Source of the DNA: UBA2784 sp964494625
Lineage (GTDB): Bacteria; Pseudomonadota; Alphaproteobacteria; Micropepsales; Micropepsaceae
Direction: 5' to 3'
Length of the DNA: 64,000 nt
NCBI GenBank assembly: GCA_964494625.1
Contig: CAZBRT010000003.1
Span: 124,001 to 188,000, forward strand
Part shown: positions 8,486 to 16,639 of the stretch, one piece after another
How the letters are laid out: each line of letters starts with the position of its first letter
Numbering within the stretch: the first letter of the stretch is position 1
Notes under the pieces: model-generated
Told to the model about the DNA's origin: nothing
Database searches by the model: none
Seen by the model: the letters and a program-made list of their open reading frames with translations, nothing else
Program-made: the position numbers and the translations under genes

Positions 8486-8851
8486 ATGAAACACTGCCTC
8501 GTCGTCGATGACAGCCGCGTCATCCGCAAGGTTGCCCGCCGCATCCTTGAGGAGATGCAGTTCGAGATTGCGGAGGCCGAGGACGGCCAGGTGGCGCTGG
8601 GCCAGTGCCGCACCCGCATGCCGGATGCCATCCTGCTCGACTGGAACATGCCGGTGATGACCGGCATCGAGTTCCTGCGCGCGCTCCGCAAGGAAGAGGG
8701 CGGCGACCGCCCGGTCGTGCTGTTCTGCACGACCGAAAACAACATCGCCCACATCACCGAAGCGATGAGCGCGGGCGCCAACGAGTACATCATGAAGCCC
8801 TTTGACCGCGAAATCCTGGAAGCCAAGTTCGCGGAAACCGGGCTGGTTTGA
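8486..8851 (+). CDS. cheY: Chemotaxis response regulator CheY
   Basis: This single receiver domain of 121 residues is phosphorylated by CheA and acts on the flagellar switch (FliG/FliM/FliN) or serves as a phosphate sink. All receiver landmarks are present: acidic pair Asp8-Asp9, phosphoacceptor Asp52 in LLDWNMPVMTG, Thr in FCTTEN, and Lys in IMKPFDRE. I start it at the ATG at 8486 (MKHCLVVDD), since an in-frame codon at 8468 lies inside the end of cheW. It lies between cheW and cheB in one operon. Confidence 0.93.
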   Translation: MKHCLVVDDSRVIRKVARRILEEMQFEIAEAEDGQVALGQCRTRMPDAILLDWNMPVMTGIEFLRALRKEEGGDRPVVLFCTTENNIAHITEAMSAGANEYIMKPFDREILEAKFAETGLV

Positions 8852-8860
8852 GAGATCGAT

Positions 8861-10021
8861 ATGTCCCATCCGGGTGAAGCAGTGCCCGCGCGGTCCCCGT
8901 CGGGGCCACGCGTGCGGGTCCTTCTGGCTGATGACTCGGCTGTGGTGCGTGGTCTGACGCGCAAATGGCTGGAGGCAACCGACGGAATCGAGATCGTCGG
9001 CAGTGCTTCCAACGGCCTCCAGGCCGTGGCGATGGCCAATGCGCTCAAGCCCGATGTCGTGGTCCTCGACATTGAAATGCCGGAGATGGACGGGCTGACG
9101 GCGTTGCCGCAGATCCTGCGCGCGGCGCCGGGCGTCAAAATCCTCATGTCGTCCACACTGACCGTGCGCAATGGCGAGGCGTCGATCCGCGCTTTGTCGC
9201 TGGGTGCCGCTGATTGTGTACCCAAGCCCGAGGGTTTTCGTGGTGAGGAGACGGTCGAGAATTTCCGCGCTGAACTGGTGCGCAAGGTGCTGGGCCTCGG
9301 TCAAGCGCGCGCCGGCAGTCGGTCCGCGCCGCATGCCAGCCATGCGACGCCTGGCGCTGCAGCGGGTGCTGACCCGGCTGCCCCAACGGGCGTGCCGCAG
9401 CCGCCGCGCCGCATCAATCTGCGTGCGCCGTCGCCACTCAAGCCCGCGATCCTTGCCATCGGCAGTTCGACCGGTGGTCCACAGGCGCTTTTCCAGTTCC
9501 TGCGCAGCGTTGCGCCCATGCTTGATGTTCCGGTCGTCATCACCCAGCACATGCCGCCCACTTTCACGGCACTTCTGGCGGAGCATATCGGCAAGCTCTC
9601 GGGGCTTGCGGCGGTTGAGGCAAAATCCGGCGACATCCTCAAGCCGCGCCAGGTGCTTGTTGCGCCGGGCGACCGGCATATGGCGCTTCGCGCGCGCGGT
9701 CGTGATGTGTTTGTCGAGCTTCTGGATACGCCGCCCGAGAATTTCTGCCGTCCGGCCGTTGATCCCATGTTCCGCAGCATTGCCGATGTCTTCGGCGCGG
9801 GTGCGTTGTGCGTGGTCCTGACCGGCATGGGTGCGGACGGGCGTGAAGGTGCGCGCCGCGTGGTTGCGGCCGGTGGAACCATTCTGGCCCAGGATGCCGA
9901 GACGAGCGTCGTCTGGGGCATGCCGGGTGCCGTTGCCGAGGCCGGATTGTGCTCGGCCGTCCTGCCGCTCACAGGGCTTGGCGTTGAAGTCCAGAAGATG
10001 ATGAGCCGGGGGCGGAAATGA
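8861..10021 (+). CDS. cheB: Protein-glutamate methylesterase/deamidase CheB
   Basis: CheB removes methyl groups from chemoreceptor glutamates and is activated by CheA phosphorylation, giving adaptation with CheR. The 386-residue protein has an N-terminal receiver (phosphoacceptor Asp70 in VVLDIEMPEMDG), a linker rich in Ala/Pro, and a C-terminal methylesterase domain with the triad elements visible as AIGSSTGGPQA (Ser), ITQHMPPTFT (His) and GMGADGREGA (Asp). Order and length are normal. It overlaps cheR by ATGA. Confidence 0.95.
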   Translation: MSHPGEAVPARSPSGPRVRVLLADDSAVVRGLTRKWLEATDGIEIVGSASNGLQAVAMANALKPDVVVLDIEMPEMDGLTALPQILRAAPGVKILMSSTLTVRNGEASIRALSLGAADCVPKPEGFRGEETVENFRAELVRKVLGLGQARAGSRSAPHASHATPGAAAGADPAAPTGVPQPPRRINLRAPSPLKPAILAIGSSTGGPQALFQFLRSVAPMLDVPVVITQHMPPTFTALLAEHIGKLSGLAAVEAKSGDILKPRQVLVAPGDRHMALRARGRDVFVELLDTPPENFCRPAVDPMFRSIADVFGAGALCVVLTGMGADGREGARRVVAAGGTILAQDAETSVVWGMPGAVAEAGLCSAVLPLTGLGVEVQKMMSRGRK

Positions 10022-10866
10022 TCCAGACCGAATTCCAGGTGATCGCCCAGCTTGTCAAACAGCGCTCCGGCCTCGCGCTGGGCGAAGACAAGATGTATTT
10101 GGTCGAAAGCCGCCTTCTGCCCGTCGCGCAGCGACACGGCCTTGGCGATCTTGCGCGGCTTGTCCAGCGCCTGCGGGCGCCCGGTGCGGATGCCATCATC
10201 GCCGACATCGTGGAAGCGATGACGACGAACGAGACTTACTTCTTCCGCGACAAGTCGCCTTTCGACCATTTCGAAAAGGTCATCATGCCGCGGCTTATCC
10301 CCGCACGCGCGGCCCAGAAGTCGCTGCGCATCTGGTGTGCCGCCGCATCGACGGGGCAGGAACCCTATTCGCTGGCGATGATCCTCAAGGAGAAGTTTCC
10401 CCAGCTCAGGGACTGGAAGATCGACATCCTGGGAACCGATATCTCGCGCGACGTGCTGACAAAGGCGCGTGCCGGTGCGTACACCCAGTTTGAAGTGCAG
10501 CGCGGCCTGCCGATCCAGCTCCTTGTCAAATATTTCCGCCAGGAAGGCCAGAACTGGCTCATCAGCGACGACATCAAGCGCATGGTGCAGTACCGCAGCT
10601 TCAACCTGCTTGACGGCTATATCTCGCTCGGCAATTTCGACATCGTGTTCTGCCGCAACGTGCTCATCTATTTCGACCGCGACACGAAGGCAGACGTGCT
10701 CCAGCGGATCGGCGAGCGCCTTTCGGCCGACGGTTTCCTTCTTTTGGGTGCGGCCGAGACCGTGATCGGCGTCACCGACCGTTTCACGCCCGCAGCCGAC
10801 GCCCGCGGGCTTTATGTGAAGGCAGAGGCAGGAAGGCCGGCCATCTCGCTCGCTGCGGCGAAGTGA
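10018..10866 (+). CDS. cheR: Chemotaxis protein methyltransferase CheR
   Basis: CheR methylates glutamates of chemoreceptors using S-adenosylmethionine. The 282-residue protein has an N-terminal helical domain (MIQTEFQVIAQLVKQRSG onward) with the TTNETYFFRD segment and a Rossmann methyltransferase domain beginning KSLRIWCAAASTGQEPYS, a slight variant of the usual W.AGCSTGEE.YS motif, plus FDIVFCRNVLIYFD. It is the last gene of the che operon and is followed by a strong hairpin terminator. No chemoreceptor gene is present in this cluster. Confidence 0.95.
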   Translation: MIQTEFQVIAQLVKQRSGLALGEDKMYLVESRLLPVAQRHGLGDLARLVQRLRAPGADAIIADIVEAMTTNETYFFRDKSPFDHFEKVIMPRLIPARAAQKSLRIWCAAASTGQEPYSLAMILKEKFPQLRDWKIDILGTDISRDVLTKARAGAYTQFEVQRGLPIQLLVKYFRQEGQNWLISDDIKRMVQYRSFNLLDGYISLGNFDIVFCRNVLIYFDRDTKADVLQRIGERLSADGFLLLGAAETVIGVTDRFTPAADARGLYVKAEAGRPAISLAAAK

Positions 10867-10893
10867 ATCGCTGATTCACAAGGTCAAAGAGAA

Positions 10894-10920
10894 AAAGGGC
10901 CCCGATGACCGGGGCCCTTT
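10894..10920. terminator. Bidirectional terminator between cheR and ctrA
   Basis: A perfect 11-base inverted repeat, AAAGGGCCCCG at 10894-10904 and CGGGGCCCTTT at 10910-10920, with a five-base loop. The stem carries an A run on one side and a T run on the other, so it can terminate the che operon on the plus strand and ctrA on the minus strand. It lies exactly between the two convergent genes. Confidence 0.85.
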
Positions 10921-10956
10921 CCATATTCAGGAAGTTCTTCGAAGTTTCCGACGGCC

Positions 10957-11649
10957 TTACGCCGCCTTTTCTTCCGGCGGATCGCGCAGCACATAGCCGC
11001 GGCCCCAAACCGTCTCGATATAGTTCTCGCCGTTGGTTGCTGCTGCCAGCTTCTTGCGCAGCTTGCAGATGAAGACGTCGATGATCTTGAGCTCGGGCTC
11101 GTCCATGCCGCCATAAAGGTGGTTGAGGAACATTTCCTTGGTGAGCGTCGTGCCCTTGCGGAGCGAAAGCAGCTCCAGCATCTGGTATTCCTTGCCGGTC
11201 AGGTGGACGCGGCTGCCGGCGACTTCGACGGTCTTGGTGTCGAGGTTGACGGTCAGCTTGCCGGTATTGATGACCGACTGCGAATGGCCCTTGGAGCGGC
11301 GCACGATCGCATGAATGCGGGCGACCAGCTCGTCCTTGTGGAAGGGCTTTGTCATGTAGTCGTCGGCGCCGACGCCCAGGCCCTTGACCTTCGCCTCGAT
11401 GCCCGAGGTGCCGGACAGGATCAGGATGGGCGTGCCCACCTTGGCGGTGCGAAGCGCACGCAGCACCTCAAAACCGCTCATGTCGGGCAGGTTGAGGTCG
11501 AGAAGGATGATGTCGTAGTCGAACAGCTTGCCGAGATCGACGCCTTCTTCGCCAAGGTCGGTCGTATAGACATTCAAGCCTTCCGACTTGAGCATCAGCT
11601 CGATGCTCTGCGCCATGGCGCTGTCGTCTTCGATAATGAGAACCCGCAT
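10957..11649 (-). CDS. ctrA: Cell-cycle and motility response regulator CtrA
   Basis: CtrA is the OmpR-family master regulator of alphaproteobacteria that activates flagellar, chemotaxis and pilus genes and, in some lineages, cell-cycle genes. The 230-residue product has a receiver with Asp51 in ILLDLNLPDMSG, the CtrA-specific LGVGADDYMTKPFHKDELVARIHAIVR region, and a winged-helix DNA-binding domain with GKEYQMLELLSLRKGTTLTKE. It ends in EEKAA; a C-terminal Ala-Ala is the ClpXP degradation signal of Caulobacter CtrA, so regulated proteolysis is plausible. Several TTAA half-sites lie upstream at 11689-11724, but not with the standard spacing. Confidence 0.96.
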   Translation of the reverse strand: MRVLIIEDDSAMAQSIELMLKSEGLNVYTTDLGEEGVDLGKLFDYDIILLDLNLPDMSGFEVLRALRTAKVGTPILILSGTSGIEAKVKGLGVGADDYMTKPFHKDELVARIHAIVRRSKGHSQSVINTGKLTVNLDTKTVEVAGSRVHLTGKEYQMLELLSLRKGTTLTKEMFLNHLYGGMDEPELKIIDVFICKLRKKLAAATNGENYIETVWGRGYVLRDPPEEKAA

Positions 11650-11900
11650 CTTTTGCTCCCCCGGGGCGCGCCCAGCACGAGATCGTGGTTAACGTCTCGG
11701 GTTAATCTAGGGAGGAATAGTTAACAAATCGCTTCCGGGATCGCCATGGGTGTTGTGGATAAGTTTTGCAAAATCTTGGGGGATGAAGGGCTTAGAGCCC
11801 AACATTTAGATGGCCGTCCCGCTGGCGTGCTTTACGCGACCTTAAGCCAGACCGGGGCAAGCTTGGGGCTCAGGTTAAGCACAGTTGCGGATTCTGCCCC
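11650..11900. other. Divergent ctrA/fliI intergenic region
   Basis: This 251-base gap holds the promoters of both ctrA (minus) and fliI (plus). It contains TTAA at 11689, 11702, 11721, 11842 and 11875, a cluster unusual for this G+C-rich sequence, but no pair shows the seven-base CtrA spacing (the closest pair, 11689 and 11702, has nine). A short GGGCTTAGAGCCC palindrome lies in the middle. Autoregulation of ctrA through half-sites is possible but not shown. Confidence 0.4.
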
Positions 11901-13238
11901 ATGCTGGCTCTACGGCAAACCATTGAAAACATTCCTGAAACCACGATCTTCGGCCGCGTTGCCGGGGTGCAGGGGTTGATGGTCGAAGTGGCTGGTGCGC
12001 TTTCCAGCCTGTCGATCGGCTCACGCGTGAATATTGCTGCCCGGGATGGCCATGACGTGCCGTGTGAAGTCGCCGGTTTCAGGGCCGGGCGGGCCATGTG
12101 CCTGCCCTTCAAGACGCTGGATGGGGTGCGGCTGGGCTGCAAGGCGGTTGCGATCTCGGACATTCCGGCGATCCACCCGACGCGGGCCTGGCTTGGCCGG
12201 GTGATCAACGGGTTTGGCGAGCCGGTTGATGGCAAGGGGCCGCTGCCACAGGGAAACTATTCCTATCCGCTGCGCAATGTGCCGCCGCCGGCGCACAAGC
12301 GCGCCAAGGTGGGTGCGCGGCTTGATCTGGGCGTGCGGGTGCTCAACAGCTTTGTCACGCTTTGCCGCGGCCAGCGCATGGGCATTTTTGCGGGCTCGGG
12401 CGTCGGCAAGTCGGTCCTCCTCTCGATGCTTGCGCGTCATACGGCGTCGGATGTGTCGGTGATCGGCCTCATCGGCGAACGCGGTCGCGAGGTGAAAGAA
12501 TTCATCGAAAACGATCTGGGTCCCGAAGGCCTTGCGCGTTCGATTGTCGTCGTTGCGACATCGGATGAATCGGCCTTGATGCGCCGTCAGGCGGCCAATC
12601 TCACCATGGCGCTTTCCGAATATTTCCGCGACCAGGGCAAGGACGTGCTCTGCCTGATGGACAGCGTGACGCGCTTTGCCATGGCCCAGCGCGAGATCGG
12701 CCTTTCGTGCGGCGAGCCGCCCGCGTCGAAGGGTTACACGCCCACGGTCTTCTCGGAACTGCCGCGCCTGCTTGAGCGTGCGGGACCGGGCACCGGCAAG
12801 GGTTCGATCACCGGTCTCTTTACCGTGCTGGTCGAGGGTGATGATCACAACGAGCCGATTGCCGACGCGGTGCGCGGCATTCTTGACGGTCACATCGTGC
12901 TGGAGCGCGGCATCGCCGAGCGCGGCCGCTACCCGGCCGTCAATGTGCTGAAATCGATCTCGCGCACCATGCCGCAATGCCATCCGCCCGCCGAACAGGC
13001 GCTGATCGCGGAAGCGCGGCGCAATCTGTCGCTTTACGAGGACATGGCCGAACTCATCCGTCTTGGAGCCTATCGGCCCGGCGCGGATGCGGAAACCGAT
13101 CAGGCCATCCGCCTCTATCCCGCCATCGAGACCTTCATGAAACAGGGCAAGGACGAGAAGGCTGAGCTTGCCAAGGGCTTTGCCCAGCTGGCCCAGATCC
13201 TCAAGCCTGCCCAGCCTGCCAAGGGAGCCACGCGATGA
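11901..13238 (+). CDS. fliI: Flagellum-specific ATPase FliI
   Basis: FliI is the hexameric ATPase of the flagellar type III export apparatus, energising delivery of rod, hook and filament subunits with FliH and FliJ. The 445-residue protein resembles F1 beta: Walker A GSGVGKS at 165-171, LIGERGREVKEF, the Walker B region KDVLCLMDSVTRFAMAQ, and the export-ATPase segment PRLLERAGPG. The start ATG at 11901 has no obvious Shine-Dalgarno sequence, but the protein length is normal. fliJ overlaps its end by four bases. Confidence 0.96.
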   Translation: MLALRQTIENIPETTIFGRVAGVQGLMVEVAGALSSLSIGSRVNIAARDGHDVPCEVAGFRAGRAMCLPFKTLDGVRLGCKAVAISDIPAIHPTRAWLGRVINGFGEPVDGKGPLPQGNYSYPLRNVPPPAHKRAKVGARLDLGVRVLNSFVTLCRGQRMGIFAGSGVGKSVLLSMLARHTASDVSVIGLIGERGREVKEFIENDLGPEGLARSIVVVATSDESALMRRQAANLTMALSEYFRDQGKDVLCLMDSVTRFAMAQREIGLSCGEPPASKGYTPTVFSELPRLLERAGPGTGKGSITGLFTVLVEGDDHNEPIADAVRGILDGHIVLERGIAERGRYPAVNVLKSISRTMPQCHPPAEQALIAEARRNLSLYEDMAELIRLGAYRPGADAETDQAIRLYPAIETFMKQGKDEKAELAKGFAQLAQILKPAQPAKGATR

Positions 13239-13663
13239 AGTCCCGCGAAACACTGATCCGCCTTTCACGGTTCAAGACGGATGAAGCCAAGCGCAAGCTC
13301 GCAGGCCTCGTGACCATGCGCGATGACCTCCTGCGCAAGCAGAAGGACCTCGAAACGTCGCTGTCCGACGAGCAGCGCAAGGCGACCGAGAGCGAATTCG
13401 GCCGGTTTGCCTTCCCCTCCTTCGCCAAGGCAGTGATCGCCCGGCGCGAGAACCTCCTGCGCTCGGTCCTGGAAATCGAGCGCCAGATCGAGGCGGCGCG
13501 CGAGGACGTGAATGCCTGCTTCCGCGACCTCAAGAAATACGAGCTGGCCGAAGAAACCCGCCAGCGCCGGGAAGATGCCGAAGCGGCACGGGTGCAACAG
13601 GTGGAAGCCGACGATGTGTCGGTGACCCGCTTTACCCGTGCGCAGGCCGATCTGCACCGGTAA
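13235..13663 (+). CDS. fliJ: Flagellar export chaperone FliJ
   Basis: FliJ is a small coiled-coil protein that inserts into the FliI ring and escorts export chaperones. This 142-residue product is almost entirely charged helix (two long heptad-like stretches, about residues 12-50 and 72-120), typical of FliJ. It follows fliI with an ATGA overlap, the standard arrangement. Sequence conservation in FliJ is low, so the call rests on length, coiled-coil character and position. Confidence 0.85.
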   Translation: MKSRETLIRLSRFKTDEAKRKLAGLVTMRDDLLRKQKDLETSLSDEQRKATESEFGRFAFPSFAKAVIARRENLLRSVLEIERQIEAAREDVNACFRDLKKYELAEETRQRREDAEAARVQQVEADDVSVTRFTRAQADLHR

Positions 13664-13759
13664 GGTTTTCGCGGGGCCCCGCGCGCGATAGGGTGGGCGG
13701 GTCGAGTCGGTTTGGCGTGGTGGCTGGCGTCTCGATTGAGCCATTAGCGGGGACAAAGC

Positions 13760-14173
13760 ATGTCAGTTGCCGAAACCATGACGCCGGTCGTCGGGCGGTT
13801 GACTTTGGCCGCGTTCTTCCTCGTGCCCGCATGGCTCAAGATTTCCGGATTTTCGGCTACGGCTGAATTGATCGCGCTCAAGGGCGTGCCCGCTGCACGC
13901 TTCATGCTGGTGGTCGCCATTCTGGTGGAGGCCGTGGCAGGAGCAATGCTGGCACTTGGCTACAAGACGCGCATGGCGGCGCTGACGCTCTTTGCCTATG
14001 TGCTCGTGATCAACATCGTGATGCACGATTACTGGGAAGTGCGCGACAGCCTGGATGCCGCCTATGAGCTCCAGCTCTTCGTGAAAAATCTTGCCATTGC
14101 GGGCGCATTGCTGCTGCTGGCGGGCCTTGGGCCGGGGCCATTGTCGCTGGATGAGCGTGGCGGGAAACGCTGA
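13760..14173 (+). CDS. DoxX-family membrane protein
   Basis: A 137-residue protein with four hydrophobic helices and the DoxX pattern: FLVPAWLKISGF near the start, a helix with EAVAGAMLALGYKTRMAAL, and the polar HDYWEV segment between helices three and four. DoxX proteins are small quinone-related or redox membrane proteins of varied role. It sits between fliJ and a convergent DUF2207 gene with no functional link to either that I can see. Confidence 0.8.
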   Translation: MSVAETMTPVVGRLTLAAFFLVPAWLKISGFSATAELIALKGVPAARFMLVVAILVEAVAGAMLALGYKTRMAALTLFAYVLVINIVMHDYWEVRDSLDAAYELQLFVKNLAIAGALLLLAGLGPGPLSLDERGGKR

Positions 14174-14178
14174 GCGCG

Positions 14179-15921
14179 TTACCAGCCGCGGCCACCGCCG
14201 CCACCACCGCCACCGCCCGAGAAGCCGCCGCCACCGAAGCCCGAGGACTTGCCCGGCGGTGAAGACGATGAGGATACGGCGCTGTTGAGCGAACTTCCGA
14301 TGGCGGACGCAAAAGTTGCCATCCGCATGTTGCGGAAATTGCGGCCCCCATACCAGGACGGATGGTAATTGTTCATGGCGTTGGGATCGGCAAGCCGCAT
14401 CTCGCGCTCGAATGTCTCGCTCCATTCGTGTTCGACATCGAGTGCGAGCGCATAAGGCAGGTTCTTTTCGAAGAACTCCGGGGTCATCTTCGGCGGATTG
14501 AGGACGGCCCAACGCTGCTGCTCGGCGGTGCCGAGGAACATGCGGAAGCCGTCAACCTGATCGCGCAGTTTCTGGCCTGCCGGGGTCGGTGCCATCATCA
14601 GGCGGAAGAAGACGGCAATCGCGATGCCGGATGCCACAACAGCAACGATAGCCAGGATGAGCGGAAAACCTTCGGGCTGAAAAATGAAAATGCCCGCGAT
14701 CATCGGCACCAGGAAGAGAAGACCAGCAGCAGCTGAACCCGAGTTCGACTTGAAATTGGCCGGTTCGTGGGTTGCCGCCAGTTTCTGGCGAAGGGCATTC
14801 GTGGCAGCCTGAAGCCGCGCATAGTTCTTGTTCTTCAATTCAAGCTCATTGCCGCCCGCAAACAAGGCGGTGACCGCCGCGCTCTCGGTCGCTGAAAGGC
14901 CATCGAGATCGTCGCTGAGGCGCACGAGCTTGTAGCTGGAGGAGAGAAGGCCTGTATCCTCCTCGATCTTCAGCTTGCCCTTTGTCGCCAGCGCCACGAT
15001 GGTTGCAGCCAGCGCCTTGTTGTCGAAGCCCATGCGGCGCAGATAGCGCGCATCGGCGGGCGCAAAACCCTTGGGGGCTTCGAACAGGGGAATGATGGTG
15101 CCGTGGTCCGGGTCCTTGCCGACCTCAAGCCAGCGGCGGTAATAGAAGACGCCCAATCCGCCCGCGCCCATGAGGGCGATGCCGGCGCCAAGATTGTCCA
15201 CGAGGAAGCGCCAGAGCTTGTAGAAAAAACCTGGCTCCGCGATTACGCCCTTGGGCCAGGCGACCGCGATGGTCAGCCCCTCGTTTGCGCGCAAGCCGCG
15301 TGTGGTGGTGGCTGTGACAATGCCAGGGCTTGTCTCGGCAATGGTCGCATTTTTCGCAACTGACCCTTGGGCTCCGGTAAAGACATCCAGCATGGTGCTG
15401 GAAGCGCCATTGGGCAGGCGGATGATGGCTTCGGCCTTCTCGATCTCGAAGATCCAGCCATTGCCCGTCACATTCCAGTAGAGCTCGTCGTGGTCAGCGA
15501 AAAAGCCCAGCTGGTCGGACGTGGTATAGGTCAGGACATATTCATGCTCGCCACGCGAGAGGAGCACGTCTTCAGCGCCGATGAAAATCTCGACGCCGTT
15601 TGAAACCGACTCGATGTGCCAAGGCTCTTCCTTGCCGTCCCGGGTGACAGATTCGAGATCAAAGCGCACCGTCACGCGCGTGCCGTCGCGGTCCTCGTAT
15701 CTGGTCGGAAACTCGCGCACCAGGCCGCGCTTGATGCCGAGGCCATAGGCGTGGAAGCGGATCGTCTCCTTCACCGTCAGCGTGCCATCGGGGTTGATGG
15801 TGACATCCGACTGGAAGAACGAGATGCGCTCGCGACCGAATTCATTGACGCGCGATTGGGCATCCGCCGGAGGGGCGAGGAGCACAAGCACCATCATCGC
15901 CAGGAGAGAAATCAGGCGCAT
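14179..15921 (-). CDS. DUF2207 membrane protein with Gly-rich tail
   Basis: The 580-residue product has a cleavable signal peptide (MRLISLLAMMVLVLLAPPADAQ), a large extracytoplasmic beta-rich DUF2207 domain (about 25-240, including YWNVTGNGWIFEIEKAEA), a membrane helix near 260, a cytoplasmic helical region, two further membrane helices around 415-450, and a tail ending in a long run of glycines with Ser and Trp. This is the common partner of LemA, encoded immediately upstream in the same direction. The ATG at 15921 follows GGAGGA, which settles the start, although the frame is open much further upstream through lemA. The exact role is unknown; LemA/DUF2207 pairs are linked to envelope processes. 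Confidence 0.85.
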   Translation of the reverse strand: MRLISLLAMMVLVLLAPPADAQSRVNEFGRERISFFQSDVTINPDGTLTVKETIRFHAYGLGIKRGLVREFPTRYEDRDGTRVTVRFDLESVTRDGKEEPWHIESVSNGVEIFIGAEDVLLSRGEHEYVLTYTTSDQLGFFADHDELYWNVTGNGWIFEIEKAEAIIRLPNGASSTMLDVFTGAQGSVAKNATIAETSPGIVTATTTRGLRANEGLTIAVAWPKGVIAEPGFFYKLWRFLVDNLGAGIALMGAGGLGVFYYRRWLEVGKDPDHGTIIPLFEAPKGFAPADARYLRRMGFDNKALAATIVALATKGKLKIEEDTGLLSSSYKLVRLSDDLDGLSATESAAVTALFAGGNELELKNKNYARLQAATNALRQKLAATHEPANFKSNSGSAAAGLLFLVPMIAGIFIFQPEGFPLILAIVAVVASGIAIAVFFRLMMAPTPAGQKLRDQVDGFRMFLGTAEQQRWAVLNPPKMTPEFFEKNLPYALALDVEHEWSETFEREMRLADPNAMNNYHPSWYGGRNFRNMRMATFASAIGSSLNSAVSSSSSPPGKSSGFGGGGFSGGGGGGGGGRGW

Positions 15922-15947
15922 GAAAAATCCTCCGGTGGAAGCTGCGT

Positions 15948-16511
15948 TCAGCCGAACTTGACTTTCGGCGCCACGCGGTCGGCGGCATCTTCGATCTCGA
16001 AATATTGCGCGGTCTTGAAGCCGGTCAGGCCTGCAACGATGTTCGAGGGCACCGCCTGCACGATGTCGTTGTAGTTCCGCGCTGTGCCGTTGTAGTAGCG
16101 GCGCGAGAGGTTGATCTGCTCTTCCACCTCGGCCAGCTTGTTCTGCAGGTCGCGGAAATTCGCGTCGGCCTTGAGCTGGGGATAAGCCTCGGCGACCGCC
16201 ATGATCTTGCCGATCATGGATGAAATCTGGCGCTCGACTGCTGCGCGTTCCTCGATGGAGGCAGGTGCGCCCTGGCTTGCGGCGCGCAGGCGCGTCACTT
16301 CCTCGAACGTGCCCTTTTCGTGGGTCGCATAGCCCTTCACCGTCTCGACAATGTTGGGGATGAGGTCGGCGCGGCGCTTCAATTGCGTTTCGATGCCGCT
16401 CCAGCCCTCGTGCACGAGGTTCCGGCTGCGCACCAGCTTGTTGTAGATCGTGATGCCGATCAGAAGCACGACGCCGACGACAACAAGAATGATGATGAGA
16501 TTGGTATCCAT
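15948..16511 (-). CDS. lemA: LemA family protein
   Basis: LemA proteins carry one N-terminal membrane helix and a four-helix soluble domain. Here 187 residues begin MDTNLIIILVVVGVVLLIG, followed by YNKLVRSRNLVHEGWSGIE, RRADLIPNIVETVKGYATHE and LSRRYYNGTARNYN, all typical. It is followed after 26 bases by a DUF2207 gene, its standard partner. The start at 16511 is the family start; the frame is open upstream without membrane or LemA features. Biochemical function is unknown. Confidence 0.92.
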   Translation of the reverse strand: MDTNLIIILVVVGVVLLIGITIYNKLVRSRNLVHEGWSGIETQLKRRADLIPNIVETVKGYATHEKGTFEEVTRLRAASQGAPASIEERAAVERQISSMIGKIMAVAEAYPQLKADANFRDLQNKLAEVEEQINLSRRYYNGTARNYNDIVQAVPSNIVAGLTGFKTAQYFEIEDAADRVAPKVKFG

Positions 16512-16639
16512 CGTGGTCCCCGATTTGAAAGGCCGCAAGACGCGCCTTCCCGAAATATAGGGGCTTCGGGCGGTTGCGTCCATTGCCGCATGAGCGGGGG
16601 ACGCTGCCCGCTTGAGGAAGTTTGGGCAGGGCGCCTGGT

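Noticed and set aside
11689..11705. CtrA box before ctrA from two TTAA tetramers
   Set aside because: They are separated by nine bases, not seven. Kept as a separate observation rather than a feature.
12021..13268. Long open frame antisense to fliI
   Set aside because: Low-complexity, Arg/His-rich translation with no domain; it mirrors codon bias of fliI. Many similar antisense frames occur across this G+C-rich window.
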